Shown here piece after piece: positions 45,901 through 50,332 of a stretch of 64,000 nucleotides of DNA (positions within the stretch are counted from its first letter, which is position 1; each line of letters opens with the position of its first letter). Under the pieces are notes generated by a model. It saw nothing but the letters and a program-made list of their open reading frames with translations. It was not told where the DNA came from and did no database searches. The position numbers and the translations under genes were made by a program. The stretch comes from Steromphala cineraria. Its lineage: Eukaryota > Mollusca > Gastropoda > Trochida > Trochidae. The stretch lies in NCBI GenBank assembly GCA_916613615.1, contig OU744736.1, forward strand, positions 54,379,600-54,443,599, given 5' to 3'.

Positions 45901-48524
45901 TCATTACTTCCGCAAATAGATTATCAAACGCGACGATTTGATTAGATCGCTGGTGACCGAATTTTGCCTGCATTAAAGTTGTTTTCCAAAAGGTGACTTG
46001 ATTAGGTGCTTTGAGGGCGTTGTGTAAAGGAAAAGCCCAGCTTAAATAGTTCGGATTTTGGTAAATTCAATATATCAAAACAAAATTATTGCTTGATCGG
46101 TTTTTATCAGAGTGCATCAATGCTAAAATTTCCCTTAGTAGGTATCATCTAATTATTCACTATGAAACAACTTTTCAAATATTTCTTTAACGTTTAATCC
46201 TCGCACATTCTGCTACAACAGCGTATTTTGCATTTGCTTTACTCCTACCTTACTCTGATATAGTATAGCATTATATAGTCTCGTAAAGGTCTCTATACGA
46301 CCACCTAATGACTCTCATCAATCACTAGCGGCGGTTACAGGTTAGGGACCTGAAATAATTGTTTTAGCGATACGAGGCAATTGACTTGTAGATATCAGGG
46401 TAGTGAAGAAGCTACGTGTAGGCTGAAACAAACACGCTGAGGTATCACGTTCATAATCTTATTATGGAACTCTTGAATTATTTCTTATTTTGTAGGTCGG
46501 ATTTCTCGTCAATAACTTTAATCTTCACCTTTAAGTTCGGCTGATGGGTACTTTTGTAATAGTTCAAATGTGGCTTTTAAACATGAACTCACGTTTCTTT
46601 TACCAGTGGATTGTAACGTGTGTTCTGGCTCATATTTTGTAATGTAGTCAGATATATTTGTATAACCTTTAATCTTTATCTTTCAGGCTATGTGTGCTTC
46701 ATCATGATCTTCAATGGCATCAGCTTCTTCATCATCCTGAGCTGCTACTTCATCATGTATCTCTCCATCCGGGACTCACAGGCTTGGAACAGCAATGATA
46801 TGAGGGTTGCTAAGAGGATGGCTCTTCTTGTCTTCACGGACTTCGTCTGTTGGGCTCCTATTGCCTTTCTGTCTCTTGCAGCCACCTTCTGGAAGAACCT
46901 CATCCATCTGAATGAAGCCAAGGTCCTCACTATCTTTATCCTTCCACTCAACAGCTGTGCAAATCCTTTCTTGTATGCCATATTCACGAAACAGTTTAAG
47001 AAGGATTGTGTACTTTTGTGTCGTCGTCTTGAAGATTCGTCCATTGCTCGTCACTTCTCCAGAGTAAGTAATCGCCATGGCTCCTCCTGGGTGTCTTCTC
47101 GACGACCTTCAGGACTCAACAGTCTTGTGCCGGGAGAGAAGAGAGGTAGCAACAGCAACTCTATGAGTATAGGGAGTCAGTACGCAGGTCTCGTCAACTA
47201 CAACACAGACTCCAATAACCTCAAGAACGATTCTGACAAAAACGAGTACGACCCTCATAAACATAGGAAGTCAGGTCATCACCATTGTAATTGTCGCAAA
47301 GGGCACAAAACAAAGAAGGCAAACAACAAGAAAAATGTAGAAAATCGGAAAACAAAGACTGTTGTGGGTACTGATATTGTGGTTCACCAGGAATTCTGCT
47401 CCAAGGATAAAAGTGAAGACATGAACTGTACTGAGGAGAGTTACCTGACCACAGATGGAGACGACGATAGGCTGTACCAGACCGCCTGGGCAAAACAAGC
47501 GGGCACCGTTTGTACACTGAGTTCGTGTCCCTGTAGAACTCAAAGTGCTAAATTGAAAAAAAGTCAGATAACTCTTCCAGTCGTTGCCTTCCAGGGCCAA
47601 CAGGATCAGGTGAGTTTCATATCTCAGCCACCAAAGAGTCACAAGAAAATCCCTTGGACTCAGAGTATACCCTGCTGTAGTACAGAATCCAGTCCTATAG
47701 AGACGGACAAACACTGTGACTATGACCTTGCTACGATCATGCAGGAGGACTCTAATGGTTCGTCGGAAAGATGTGTACAATGCTGCAGCACTTCCTCAAA
47801 GCCTCGTCCGAAGGCAGCAAAAGATAGTCAGCTTCCACAGGCTCAGTTTGATATCCAGCTAGTTATTGAAGACAATTCTCCCGCCCGTCGTGCAAGTCAG
47901 TTCCATCCAGGATTGGAGACGGATAAGCAGGAAGAGACTGAACTCAATAACGCAATGCTTAAAAAACAGTCCATTTCGTCCACAGAAGTAAATCCCGACC
48001 ATGCAAGTGAGAGTCACTGTGTAAATAAACGAAGGAAGAGAGAAAAGATTGATAAGAATGTGCATCTGAGGTTTTTCACCCAGTCGCTCGCAGAGCATGA
48101 CTTTATTCAATCGTCAGTGTGTCGATCAAACAGCCTAGTGGAACTGACCCAGCCTCAGTTAGTCGAGTTGTACCATCCTCAAATGAAGCGGCTAAGTCTC
48201 ACTCCGGGACAGGAGGGTTATCTCCTCTTGAACGGAAACGGAAATAGAGACTCAGCTTTCATTGATGACGAAGATGAGTTTGACATTTCTCAAAGACTTC
48301 TAAAAGGATATAACACAGGTAACCGGAATTGTGAATCTAATTCCTTCAAGCGCCGCCAGACGGCAGAGGACACTGCTGAGGACGACGAGGAGACAGCCCA
48401 ATTGTTGTTTGACACAGATAAAAACAGGGCGAGCGAGGAAGCTGATACATTCAAAAGTTCGGGCCAGAACTTGTCAAGTTTACGAAGCTGTGACAAGGAG
48501 AGTGGCTTTGTGTCAGAGTTGTAG
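6886..48524 (+). CDS. LGR2: LRR-containing GPCR, rickets/LGR2 (bursicon receptor) type, gene span (5' incomplete)
   Basis: Nineteen exons, listed separately, join without a frame break into about 1324 residues ending at a stop at 48522-48524. In order they encode about 18 LRRs, a hinge with the family's YSYHCCDF signature, seven membrane segments and a very long cytoplasmic tail. Diagnostic receptor strings include [19 protein letters not shown] (TM2), [16 protein letters not shown] (TM3), LRHAGYIM (before TM4), [18 protein letters not shown] (TM6) and [20 protein letters not shown] (TM7). These fit arthropod rickets/LGR2, the receptor for the cystine-knot heterodimer bursicon. That family signals through Gs and cAMP at the plasma membrane. 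The large LRR number fits type B LGRs rather than the shorter glycoprotein-hormone receptors. The ligand in this animal is inferred. Signal peptide, LRRNT cap and promoter are missing and should lie upstream. All exon junctions follow GT-AG. A glycoprotein-hormone (type A) assignment is less likely but possible. Confidence 0.92.
6958..8634 (+). other. Intron sequence without recognised features
   Basis: AT-rich intron 1 upstream of the inserted mobile elements. There are only short chance frames, and I see no repeat or RNA signature. Confidence 0.5.
8635..9853 (+). mobile_element. Hairpin-ended 1.2-kb non-autonomous element, copy A (left part)
   Basis: It begins with a perfect hairpin, AAGGATTCAGCC-ATAA-GGCTGAATCCTT (8635-8662), and runs through non-coding sequence to CAGCGCTGAATCCGTTTG. 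The last 13 bases (CTGAATCCGTTTG, 9841-9853) are the left target-site duplication of the LINE inserted here. The rest of this copy resumes after the LINE at 14580. Internally, two diverged blocks of about 175 bp, each containing GAGTTACGG-CCTTTGAATATTGTCAA, lie in tandem. There is no coding capacity. The layout (5' hairpin whose arm recurs near a 3' terminal hairpin) resembles Helentron-associated non-autonomous elements, but the class is an inference. Confidence 0.82.
9911..10966 (+). CDS. LINE ORF1: 2A-like leader, coiled coil and RRM-like RNA-binding protein
   Basis: The frame from the first ATG at 9911 encodes 351 residues and ends at TAG 10964-10966. A codon TTG at 9905 lies in frame upstream but is not a likely start. 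Residues about 40-62 form a hydrophobic stretch ending [10 protein letters not shown], which matches the C-terminal core of 2A translational-recoding peptides. Residues about 105-165 are heptad-like and charged, consistent with a coiled coil that would trimerise the protein. From about 165, [13 protein letters not shown] and a later [16 protein letters not shown] block resemble the RRM-like core of LINE ORF1 proteins, which coat the element RNA. The tail is Ser/Thr/His-rich. ORF2 continues in the same frame right after the stop. Confidence 0.9.
   Translation: MGVSNEQWRAKIGTFCIRSKSHKKTLKTICICGGLIRRQLQTALVVCVLLLVSGSVEPNPGPTGRGRAGTSDSGRGRQTRLSTRNHTGLVQVQTEEDEYAGNPEVDINSILKDIQRKVTANQTVMAEMRDDIKSLTSTVNELRNDQEILWNENEKMRKEIEYLNVKIDRNESQMRRKNLILFGLEENGAETWETSEQKVRDFIKAELDIEHPESINFERVHRLNTKTSPRPIIMQFSSFKDKETIKSISRDKLKTNRKYRFTDDYTKAVREKRAKLREFQIEFRENGEQSYISFDKLIVADKIYTYDWDKEKLIRVGTRKNYDSPTQHREQNNTSSHSRRHTEADDTHNDT
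10067..10096 (+). promoter_or_regulatory. 2A-like ribosome-skipping motif in LINE ORF1
   Basis: The codons encode [10 protein letters not shown] after a run of hydrophobic residues (VCVLLLV). The 2A core is D-V/I-E-x-N-P-G-P. All core positions match except the Asp, which is Ser here. Skipping would fall between Gly61 and Pro62 counted from the ATG. 2A-like sequences at the N-terminus of ORF1 are known from non-LTR elements of molluscs, sea urchin and amphioxus, where some also act as signal sequences. Activity of this variant is uncertain because of the Asp change. Confidence 0.78.
10967..14487 (+). pseudogene. LINE ORF2: endonuclease and reverse transcriptase, frameshifted
   Basis: The endonuclease domain starts right after the ORF1 stop, in the same frame, with SCWNING (near 11048), QGDFNAR (near 11487) and SDHLPIV (near 11818). 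Reverse transcriptase follows with [21 protein letters not shown] (near 12976) and [13 protein letters not shown] (near 13156). The catalytic FADDVTLF lies at 13288 in another frame, so one base has been lost, or two gained, near 13222-13235; the first frame stops at 13322-13324. The second frame then runs to 14487 with a YLGV motif, a thumb region and a terminal CPCCGDD-EYH-C cluster. No in-frame ATG occurs between the ORF1 stop and about 11599, which is already inside the endonuclease. The product would have nicked target DNA and copied the element RNA. Confidence 0.93.
14580..14610 (+). mobile_element. Right end of hairpin element copy A with LINE target-site duplication
   Basis: It starts with the right target-site duplication CTGAATCCGTTTG (14580-14592) and continues into the 3' terminal hairpin GTCGC-TT-GCGAC and CTATA, as at the ends of copies B and C. 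Confidence 0.8.
14611..15790 (+). mobile_element. Hairpin-ended 1.2-kb element, copy B (5' hairpin missing)
   Basis: Highly similar to copies A and C from CCACGATTTTTGTGAACAGG through CAGCGCTGAATCCGTTTGTC and the terminal GTCGCTTGCGAC hairpin. The 5' hairpin and about 45 bases after it are absent; a T-rich run follows the end of copy A instead. Copy C begins directly at its 3' end, so the three copies form a near-tandem array. Confidence 0.82.
15791..17010 (+). mobile_element. Hairpin-ended 1.2-kb element, copy C (complete)
   Basis: A complete copy, from the 12-bp-stem hairpin at 15791-15818 to GTCGCTTGCGACTATA at about 17010. Most of it aligns with copies A and B. It has no coding capacity. 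Its 3' end lies only about 32 bases before receptor exon 2, so the polypyrimidine tract and acceptor of that exon directly abut the insertion. Confidence 0.85.
17043..17114 (+). CDS. LGR2: LGR2 exon 2: one LRR
   Basis: A 72-bp exon between CAATACCGCAG and GTGAGT, phase 2 on both sides. It encodes [18 protein letters not shown] then RLMQKL, a canonical LRR (NNHL, LP, F). Confidence 0.92.
17115..17668 (+). other. Intron 2, no recognised feature
   Basis: Short AT-rich intron ending in TGTTGCAG. It contains no recognisable repeat or gene. Confidence 0.5.
17669..17740 (+). CDS. LGR2: LGR2 exon 3: one LRR
   Basis: A 72-bp exon between GTTGCAG and GTGAGT, phase 2. It encodes [18 protein letters not shown] then TELREL, an LRR with Asn and a Val-Pro variant of the Leu-Pro step. 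Confidence 0.92.
18206..18349 (+). CDS. LGR2: LGR2 exon 4: two LRRs
   Basis: A 144-bp exon after TTCTTGACAG and before GTGAGT, phase 2. It encodes two successive 24-residue repeats, [18 protein letters not shown] and [18 protein letters not shown], each followed by the linking residues. The acceptor after GACAG rather than the next CAG keeps the frame and the LRR spacing. Confidence 0.92.
18521..18800. mobile_element. Foldback MITE with about 75-bp inverted arms
   Basis: The left arm starts CCTCGATAATCCAGCGG and includes AAATCTACACTACAAGCTCT and CAAGGTTTTACCTC. The right arm (about 18721-18800) is its imperfect reverse complement, ending GCTGGATAATCGAGG. The centre is about 120 bp and non-coding. 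The structure is typical of a non-autonomous DNA element. Confidence 0.82.
22495..22586. repeat. G-rich short tandem repeat
   Basis: About four imperfect units containing GGGCATACACCGAGGGG, 20-30 bp each. The plus strand is rich in runs of four to six G. It lies directly upstream of a tRNA-like sequence. Confidence 0.75.
22587..22665 (+). repeat. tRNA-derived SINE head or tRNA pseudogene
   Basis: GTAACTCAGTAG (22589-22600) is one mismatch from an internal A-box, and GTTCGAGAC (22646-22654) fits the B-box consensus. Spacing is a little longer than in a simple tRNA. No complete cloverleaf is obvious, so a SINE head is more likely than a working tRNA gene. Pol III would be the transcribing enzyme if it were active. 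Confidence 0.5.
23773..24104. mobile_element. Foldback MITE with long inverted arms, TTA flanks
   Basis: The ends are TAGTCCAGTAAA and TTTACTGGACTA. The arms extend inward for about 110 bp, including GACAAAATTGCTTTATTTTG and the strings ATCTGATTATGACAGGAAAT and GCCAGGA, with imperfect reverse complements on the right. TTA occurs on both sides (23770-23772 and 24105-24107), a possible 3-bp target duplication. It is non-coding. Confidence 0.85.
24566..24637 (+). CDS. LGR2: LGR2 exon 5: one LRR
   Basis: A 72-bp exon between CTTTCAG and GTAAGT, phase 2. It encodes [18 protein letters not shown] then SKLKIL, a canonical LRR. Confidence 0.93.
25106..25463. mobile_element. TTAA-flanked MITE, copy 1
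   Basis: The ends are AGGGGCAGTAGCACGT and ACGTGCTACTGTCCCT, an inverted pair, flanked on both sides by TTAA (25102-25105 and 25464-25467). The interior contains GCGGCCATTTTGTGTGAACA. It is about 358 bp and non-coding. TTAA duplication is the hallmark of piggyBac-type transposition. Two relatives lie at 25880 and 34308. Confidence 0.85.
25720..25767. repeat. TTACC simple repeat
   Basis: A short run of TTACC units with a few substitutions, in intron 5 between two MITE copies. Confidence 0.8.
25880..26240. mobile_element. TTAA-type MITE, copy 2
   Basis: Same family and orientation as the copy at 25106, with ends GAAGGGGCAGTAACACGT and ACGTGCCACTGCCCCTT. The right flank keeps TTAA, while the left has decayed to TTTGA. 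It ends 47 bases before receptor exon 6. Confidence 0.82.
26288..26359 (+). CDS. LGR2: LGR2 exon 6: one LRR
   Basis: A 72-bp exon. The acceptor is ATTAAAG at 26287; the alternative TTCTAG a few bases on breaks the frame. The donor is GTACGT. It encodes [18 protein letters not shown] then SNLTIL. The repeat is slightly divergent (AGN in place of xxN, VD in place of LP) but the spacing is intact. Confidence 0.88.
26488..27490. repeat. 48-bp minisatellite, about 20 copies
   Basis: Units of 48 bp contain CCTCCCAGGTCAATGTTCTG and CATATTGTTTGTTAATGTC. The first three units differ (GTTCCTTGTTGTGTG). As 48 is a multiple of three, long frames run through both strands: about 260 residues of a 16-residue repeat each way, with [16 protein letters not shown] on the minus strand. 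A one-base loss near 27240 breaks the frames. It is intronic between exons 6 and 7, and I do not regard either frame as a gene. Confidence 0.95.
27491..28584 (+). other. Intron 6 remainder, decayed repeat-like sequence
   Basis: Up to about 27910 the sequence keeps the vocabulary of the minisatellite (repeated GTTAATGTCATT and CTTGTTGT) in diverged form. The rest, to exon 7, is T-rich without recognised features. Confidence 0.5.
28585..28653 (+). CDS. LGR2: LGR2 exon 7: one LRR (23 residues)
   Basis: A 69-bp exon between CTTTTCAG and GTAAGT, phase 2. It encodes [17 protein letters not shown] then SALEEL. The repeat is one codon shorter than its neighbours, as occurs in LGR arrays. Confidence 0.92.
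28654..30429 (+). other. Intron 7, left part, no recognised features
   Basis: AT-rich sequence with no clear gene, repeat or inverted structure seen by eye, up to the 3' end of the LINE fragment on the opposite strand. Confidence 0.5.
30430..31190 (-). pseudogene. 5'-truncated LINE, ORF2 C-terminal fragment and 3' end
   Basis: On the minus strand, an open stretch (31148 down to 30714) encodes [20 protein letters not shown] and then [16 protein letters not shown], the end of a LINE ORF2 with its terminal Cys/His motif. It is comparable to the [15 protein letters not shown] end of the LINE at 9854 but clearly a different, diverged family. A second minus-strand frame (to about 31183) continues upstream, indicating a frameshift. 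Beyond the coding part, the 3' region ends in AATAAAGAATTGAAGAATAG-like sequence at about 30430-30460. 5' truncation is usual for LINE insertions. Confidence 0.78.
31395..31538 (+). CDS. LGR2: LGR2 exon 8: two LRRs
   Basis: A 144-bp exon between TGCTTCAG and GTAAGA, phase 2. It encodes [18 protein letters not shown] and [18 protein letters not shown] with their linkers, two consecutive repeats, ending SSLEKM/I across the junction. Confidence 0.92.
31779..31880. repeat. Short foldback sequence
   Basis: The arms TTAATATCCTCGTAACTCTC with CATTCCTAAAAT and their inverted counterpart ATTTTAGGAATGGAGAGTTA with CATTAACC flank a GC-rich centre (GAGCCTCGGGCCCTCGGCTC). It is probably the core of a small MITE. 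Confidence 0.75.
32316..32456 (+). CDS. LGR2: LGR2 exon 9: two LRR-like repeats
   Basis: A 141-bp exon between CCTTGTAG and GTAAGT, phase 2. It encodes [18 protein letters not shown] and [19 protein letters not shown] with linkers. The first repeat is the divergent, short LRR common in the middle of LGR ectodomains; the Cys in DDLCQ is typical. Confidence 0.9.
32991..33564. mobile_element. Foldback MITE ending 30 bases before exon 10
   Basis: The left arm (about 32991-33105) contains GAGGCAGATCAAGCCATG, GGGTTCCGGCAGTTTCCCCT and GGCGGA. The right arm (about 33445-33564) carries the reverse complement, TCCGCCAGGGGAAATTGCCG with GGAACCC, and CATGACTTGATCTGCCTC. A further CATTCTCTCCCCACAGAGG at about 33211 repeats the terminal motif internally, so the element may be compound. 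It ends very close to the acceptor of exon 10. Confidence 0.8.
33595..33660 (+). CDS. LGR2: LGR2 exon 10: one short LRR
   Basis: A 66-bp exon between CTTTCAG and GTGAGT, phase 2. It encodes [16 protein letters not shown] then SHLLGL, the short repeat (no F after the LP-like step) that follows the divergent one in type B LGRs. Confidence 0.92.
33868..34011 (+). CDS. LGR2: LGR2 exon 11: two LRRs
   Basis: A 144-bp exon between TATTTCAG and GTAAGT, phase 2. It encodes [18 protein letters not shown] and [18 protein letters not shown] with linkers, two full repeats. Confidence 0.93.
34308..34662. mobile_element. TTAA-flanked MITE, copy 3 (inverted)
   Basis: Same family as the copies at 25106 and 25880 but inverted inside: the T-rich GGGGGAATATAAGGTGATGT end is on the left here, and GTGCTACTGCCTCT is on the right. 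TTAA flanks both ends (34304-34307 and 34663-34666). It is non-coding. Confidence 0.84.
34667..35275 (+). other. Intron 11 remainder, no recognised feature
   Basis: Ordinary AT-rich intron ending TTTTTAATTTTAG. Nothing distinctive is seen. Confidence 0.5.
35276..35347 (+). CDS. LGR2: LGR2 exon 12: one LRR
   Basis: A 72-bp exon between AATTTTAG and GTAAGT, phase 2. It encodes [18 protein letters not shown] then ESLTHL, a canonical LRR close to the end of the array. Confidence 0.93.
35366..35776 (+). other. Unassigned 136-codon reading frame in intron 12
   Basis: An open frame beginning 18 bases after exon 12 and ending at 35774-35776. It reads as a short basic N-terminus, one hydrophobic segment ([15 protein letters not shown], residues about 38-52), then a polar stretch, a layout like the signal anchor and stem of a type II membrane protein. 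I recognise no family. It has no good start context, no downstream catalytic domain and lies inside an intron on the same strand. It may be a decayed gene fragment or chance. Confidence 0.25.
36689..36828. repeat. Foldback sequence, about 65-bp arms
   Basis: ATTACACGAGCAAGTATGTC, ATATGACTTTTACGAAACGA and TTTGTGTATTACCC on the left pair with GGGTTATACACAAATTTG, TTTCGTAAACGTTATATGAC and the terminal GGGTAATAAT on the right. The whole is close to one imperfect palindrome without a spacer, probably a MITE core. It lies in intron 12. Confidence 0.75.
37069..37246 (+). CDS. LGR2: LGR2 exon 13: last LRRs and hinge Cys-Cys motif
   Basis: A 178-bp exon after GTACTACAG, entering in phase 2 and leaving in phase 0 at GTGAGG. 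It encodes the last repeats ([18 protein letters not shown] and [16 protein letters not shown]) and then [15 protein letters not shown]. The YxxHCC string marks the C-terminal cap of the LRR domain in all LGRs, where the Cys residues join the hinge to the repeat domain. The donor is followed immediately by a poly-G tract. Confidence 0.94.
37255..37440. repeat. Poly-G tracts in intron 13
   Basis: Two long G homopolymers (about 37256-37278 and 37405-37421) with further GGGG and GGTGG runs between and after them, starting 8 bases after the exon 13 donor. The transcript of this strand could form G-quadruplexes. The ends of such tracts are also prone to sequencing error. Confidence 0.85.
37669..37777 (+). 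CDS. LGR2: LGR2 exon 14: hinge segment
   Basis: A 109-bp exon after GTGTGCTCAG, phase 0 to phase 1. It encodes [20 protein letters not shown] then [16 protein letters not shown]. The NMT is a potential N-glycosylation site. The donor that keeps the frame is GTTCGT, which is weak; a stronger-looking GTACCT five bases downstream would lead to a stop in exon 15. Confidence 0.8.
37778..38439 (+). other. Intron 14, no recognised feature
   Basis: AT-rich intron ending CCTTCACTACAG. I see no gene or repeat. Confidence 0.5.
38440..38613 (+). CDS. LGR2: LGR2 exon 15: acidic hinge segment
   Basis: A 174-bp exon between TTCACTACAG and GTCAGT, phase 1 on both sides. It encodes a strongly acidic, Tyr-containing hinge ([19 protein letters not shown], then [16 protein letters not shown]) followed by [11 protein letters not shown], which leads to the conserved Cys before TM1. 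The position corresponds to the hinge loop that binds ligand in related receptors, where a Tyr in an acidic context is often sulfated. Confidence 0.9.
38614..41813 (+). other. Intron 15, unassigned
   Basis: A 3.2-kb intron. Part of it (about 39100-40050) is less AT-rich and full of TACGA/TCGTA words, such as CGTTCGTACGACAATAGC, which suggests an old mobile element, but I found no clear ends. The rest is AT-rich with short chance frames only. Confidence 0.45.
41814..42041 (+). CDS. LGR2: LGR2 exon 16: TM1 and TM2
   Basis: A 228-bp exon between AATTCCAG and GTAAGT, phase 1. It encodes [20 protein letters not shown] entering TM1 with the LLGNGVVLF motif, then the first cytoplasmic loop, and TM2 with [20 protein letters not shown]. 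The Asn of LLGN and the Asp of CAD are the standard class A receptor landmarks. The Cys of FMPC is the hinge Cys that pairs with the LRR cap in this family. Confidence 0.95.
42288..42467 (+). CDS. LGR2: LGR2 exon 17: TM3 and second cytoplasmic loop
   Basis: A 180-bp exon between ATTTGCAG and GTAACA, phase 1. It encodes [20 protein letters not shown], with the TM3 Cys that pairs with extracellular loop 2, then [24 protein letters not shown] takes the place of the DRY motif, as usual in LGRs. The end is [16 protein letters not shown]. Confidence 0.95.
43072..43140. repeat. Short dispersed repeat, inverted relative at 49895
   Basis: TAAGTAAACCTAGCCTCAAT and TATACTCC-ATACTGAG here match, in reverse complement, CTCAGTATAGGAGTG and ATTGAGGCTAGGTTTACTTA at 49919-49966. 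The two are members of one interspersed family in opposite orientation. Confidence 0.7.
43290..43505. repeat. 21-bp tandem repeat, about ten copies
   Basis: ATGTTGAAAATTCAAGATAC plus one base repeats about ten times, the first three units diverged. With a 21-bp unit, each strand has an open frame of heptads (MLKIQDT on plus, LNFQHSI on minus). It is intronic between exons 17 and 18 and not a gene. Confidence 0.93.
43962..44175 (+). repeat. LGR2: Three tandem 70-bp copies of the exon 18 acceptor region
   Basis: TAAACAACCTTCTTATCATG followed by TCTCCGCAGG begins at 43981, 44051 and 44121, exactly 70 bp apart. Each unit holds the branch region, polypyrimidine tract, AG and the first 26 exonic bases (up to GGTTGGATGGGG). 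Only the third continues into the full exon. The first two run into an intron-like GCTATCATTGTATAATAA, with an in-frame TAA. Confidence 0.93.
44150..44275 (+). CDS. LGR2: LGR2 exon 18: TM4
   Basis: A 126-bp exon between GTCTCCACAG and GTAAGT, phase 1. It encodes [20 protein letters not shown] (TM4) then [18 protein letters not shown], with the extracellular loop 2 Cys. The acceptor at 44149 is the third of three nearly identical sites; only this one yields an open exon. Confidence 0.94.
44436..44672. mobile_element. MITE with about 45-bp terminal inverted repeats and an internal B-box
   Basis: The left end reads TAACAATGTTATATTTGGGA then TCACACTATCTTGAAAAGTA; the right end is its imperfect reverse complement, ending CATAACTTTGTTA. 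The interior is less AT-rich and includes GTGTGGGTTCGAATCCCGCA, a perfect tRNA T-arm/B-box. The same AATCCCTAAGGTA occurs just outside both ends (44423-44435 and about 44706-44718). It is non-coding and lies in intron 18. Confidence 0.8.
44676..46686 (+). other. Intron 18, no recognised feature
   Basis: Two kilobases of AT-rich sequence ending in CTTTATCTTTCAG. I found no gene, clear repeat or inverted structure. Confidence 0.5.
46687..48524 (+). CDS. LGR2: LGR2 exon 19: TM5-TM7, long cytoplasmic tail, stop
   Basis: The exon starts after ATCTTTCAG; the previous exon's last base completes the first codon (Ser). It encodes TM5 ([20 protein letters not shown]), the loop [20 protein letters not shown]6 ([17 protein letters not shown]) and TM7 ([19 protein letters not shown]). 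Then FKKDCVLLC offers palmitoylation sites. The tail runs about 500 residues, far longer than in vertebrate LGRs. It has a His/Lys-rich patch ([18 protein letters not shown]), several Cys pairs, PKA-like sites (RRPS, RRAS, KRLS, RRQT) and ends SGFVSEL, a class I PDZ-ligand form (S-x-L). The stop is TAG at 48522-48524. Confidence 0.95.
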
Positions 48525-48775
48525 TGGTTGCAGAGGGTGAATGAGGACTTGTGTAAATACTGCTTTGTTTACTGTGTGTAAGGACAGTTTGTGTAGTTCA
48601 AATTTCTCTATAGAGAACTGAATGCTTGTCATTTTATGAAACGGGAGTTTTATTGTTCAAATTCCTTCAAAGGGAGCTAAAGTCTTGTTTTTATTGTGGA
48701 TGTAAGGACAGTTTGTAATGTTTAATTTCCTTCGAAAGGAACTAAATAACTGAATAAAATGTGCTTAAATCGTGA
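48525..48775 (+). promoter_or_regulatory. LGR2: LGR2 3' UTR with polyadenylation signal
   Basis: AATAAA at 48753-48758 is the first strong polyadenylation signal after the stop, giving a 3' UTR of about 250 bases. Three small palindromic motifs of similar sequence (TCTCTATAGAGA, CCTTCAAAGG, TTCCTTCGAAAGGAA) occur at about 60-bp spacing within it. Confidence 0.7.
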
Positions 48776-49894
48776 TGATCGTTTTTGCTACATAAAGGCT
48801 TCAAAGTGTAGCACATATATAAAAACTTTGTCGATGTTAATTGTATCCTTATCAACACAATGTATGTTCAAGCGTCAAAACTTTATGACAAACACTACGT
48901 GAGGGCATATAACAGTTCTTTGGTTTCATCAAGTTTACTTACATGTAGCCAATATCATGACTGAACATTGATATGCAAAAAACGATGTTCGATTTTCCTT
49001 TATATGTCTGAAGCAAACATATGTGTGCTGCTTCTCTATATAGACACTGATATGCGTACTGTAAATTGAATACAAAACGTTTATATTCTAAAAAGCTGAT
49101 ATGTTAGCTCTTTTTAACCACTTTGCTAATAGCGGAGCTCTTGTGACATTATAATATTTCACGGAATTAAAAAGGTTTTATTTTCGAAATTTTACATTGA
49201 TTTATTGTTGAACGACCTATACCATTGGCGGAATAGAATCTTGTAGGGTTGCTTTGTGAAAAACATATCCATATTGGGAGAAGTAATTGTACATATGTAC
49301 AATAATAGGTAAGCATTGAAGAGAAATTTGATTTATGATACTTTAAATTATGTAGGTCTGCAAGAAAAGACTTAAAATGTATATATTATTATTCAGGACC
49401 CAAATTATGTTGACACATCAAGTAATGCTGTTGTGTAATGTATCATTTAAATTAAGTGTCATGGTTGCCGTGGTTGAGTCAAACAGCAATTCGAAAATTG
49501 CATGTCGAATTTTGACATTGACTGTAACATATAGAAATATAAGATGCGCCTTTCTTTAAACATCCTGTTAAATACATTTGTTTTTAAACCTTTAGTTTTC
49601 TATAGATTTTAAAATCATTGTAAACACGTTGACCGTGTCTCCTATGTTCCGACAAATCATGATTATACATTTGTTTATGATTATCAATCAGGATAACGTG
49701 ACATATCAATATGTGATATCCTATATATGTACTAATGTCTCCTGCAAAGGTGTTTGTATGTTATTGTTGATAATGGTCGTGGTATATCATTACAGTTGTA
49801 TAAAGATACATAATGTCTATATTGTATGTACAACATGAAATTTGTCATTTTCATTTGTCTTGTCAATCTTCTATATACCAGCTGTCATGACGCG

Positions 49895-49966
49895 ACCCTC
49901 TACTAGGTCTTTTTAGACTCAGTATAGGAGTGAAACGTATAATATTGAGGCTAGGTTTACTTAGAC
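49895..49966. repeat. Short dispersed repeat, inverted relative of 43072
   Basis: CTCAGTATAGGAGTGAAACG and ATTGAGGCTAGGTTTACTTA match the sequence at 43072-43140 in reverse complement. CTGTCATGACAGCTGG-like palindromic sequence lies just outside (about 49880 and 50000), so a larger element may be present. Confidence 0.68.
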
Positions 49967-50204
49967 TGGGCGGCGAGGCACCTATATATTCCCTGAAAAC
50001 TGTCATGACAGCTGGTTATCCGTGGCTATAAATGACATGTCAATATGAAACTTGGCATTGCAAAGTGACTCTCCATTCTAATATATCACATAATCTGTGT
50101 CCGCTAATCGCCTAGAAAATGTCAAGAATTAGGGTGGTATTTGGAGCTGTTTATAACATGCCATTTTTCTGCCAATGAAATACCGTTTTCCGAATGGCTT
50201 ATAT

Positions 50205-50332
50205 ATAGAGGATATCTGTCTTTTCTTGACTAATACCATGTTTATCTCATCGAGTGAGGTAGAAAGGTTATATTTTCTACCTCACGAGATGAGATAAACA
50301 TGGTATTTGTCAAGAATTGACGGATATTCTAT
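50205..50332. repeat. Foldback sequence with about 55-bp arms
   Basis: ATACCATGTTTATCTCATCG then AGTGAGGTAGAAA on the left pairs with TTTCTACCTCACGAGATGAG then ATAAACATGGTAT on the right across a 9-base loop. Pairing continues outward (CTTGAC with GTCAAG, GATATC-TGTC with GACGGATATTC). A probable MITE core. Confidence 0.82.

Noticed and set aside
46620..46686. In-frame ATG and 22 codons upstream of exon 19
   Set aside because: This is intron sequence ending in a good acceptor (TCTTTCAG). The family alignment starts at the splice site and the phase matches exon 18.
46745..48496. Long reading frames opposite or overlapping receptor exon 19
   Set aside because: They are shadows of the real coding exon; none shows a recognisable domain.
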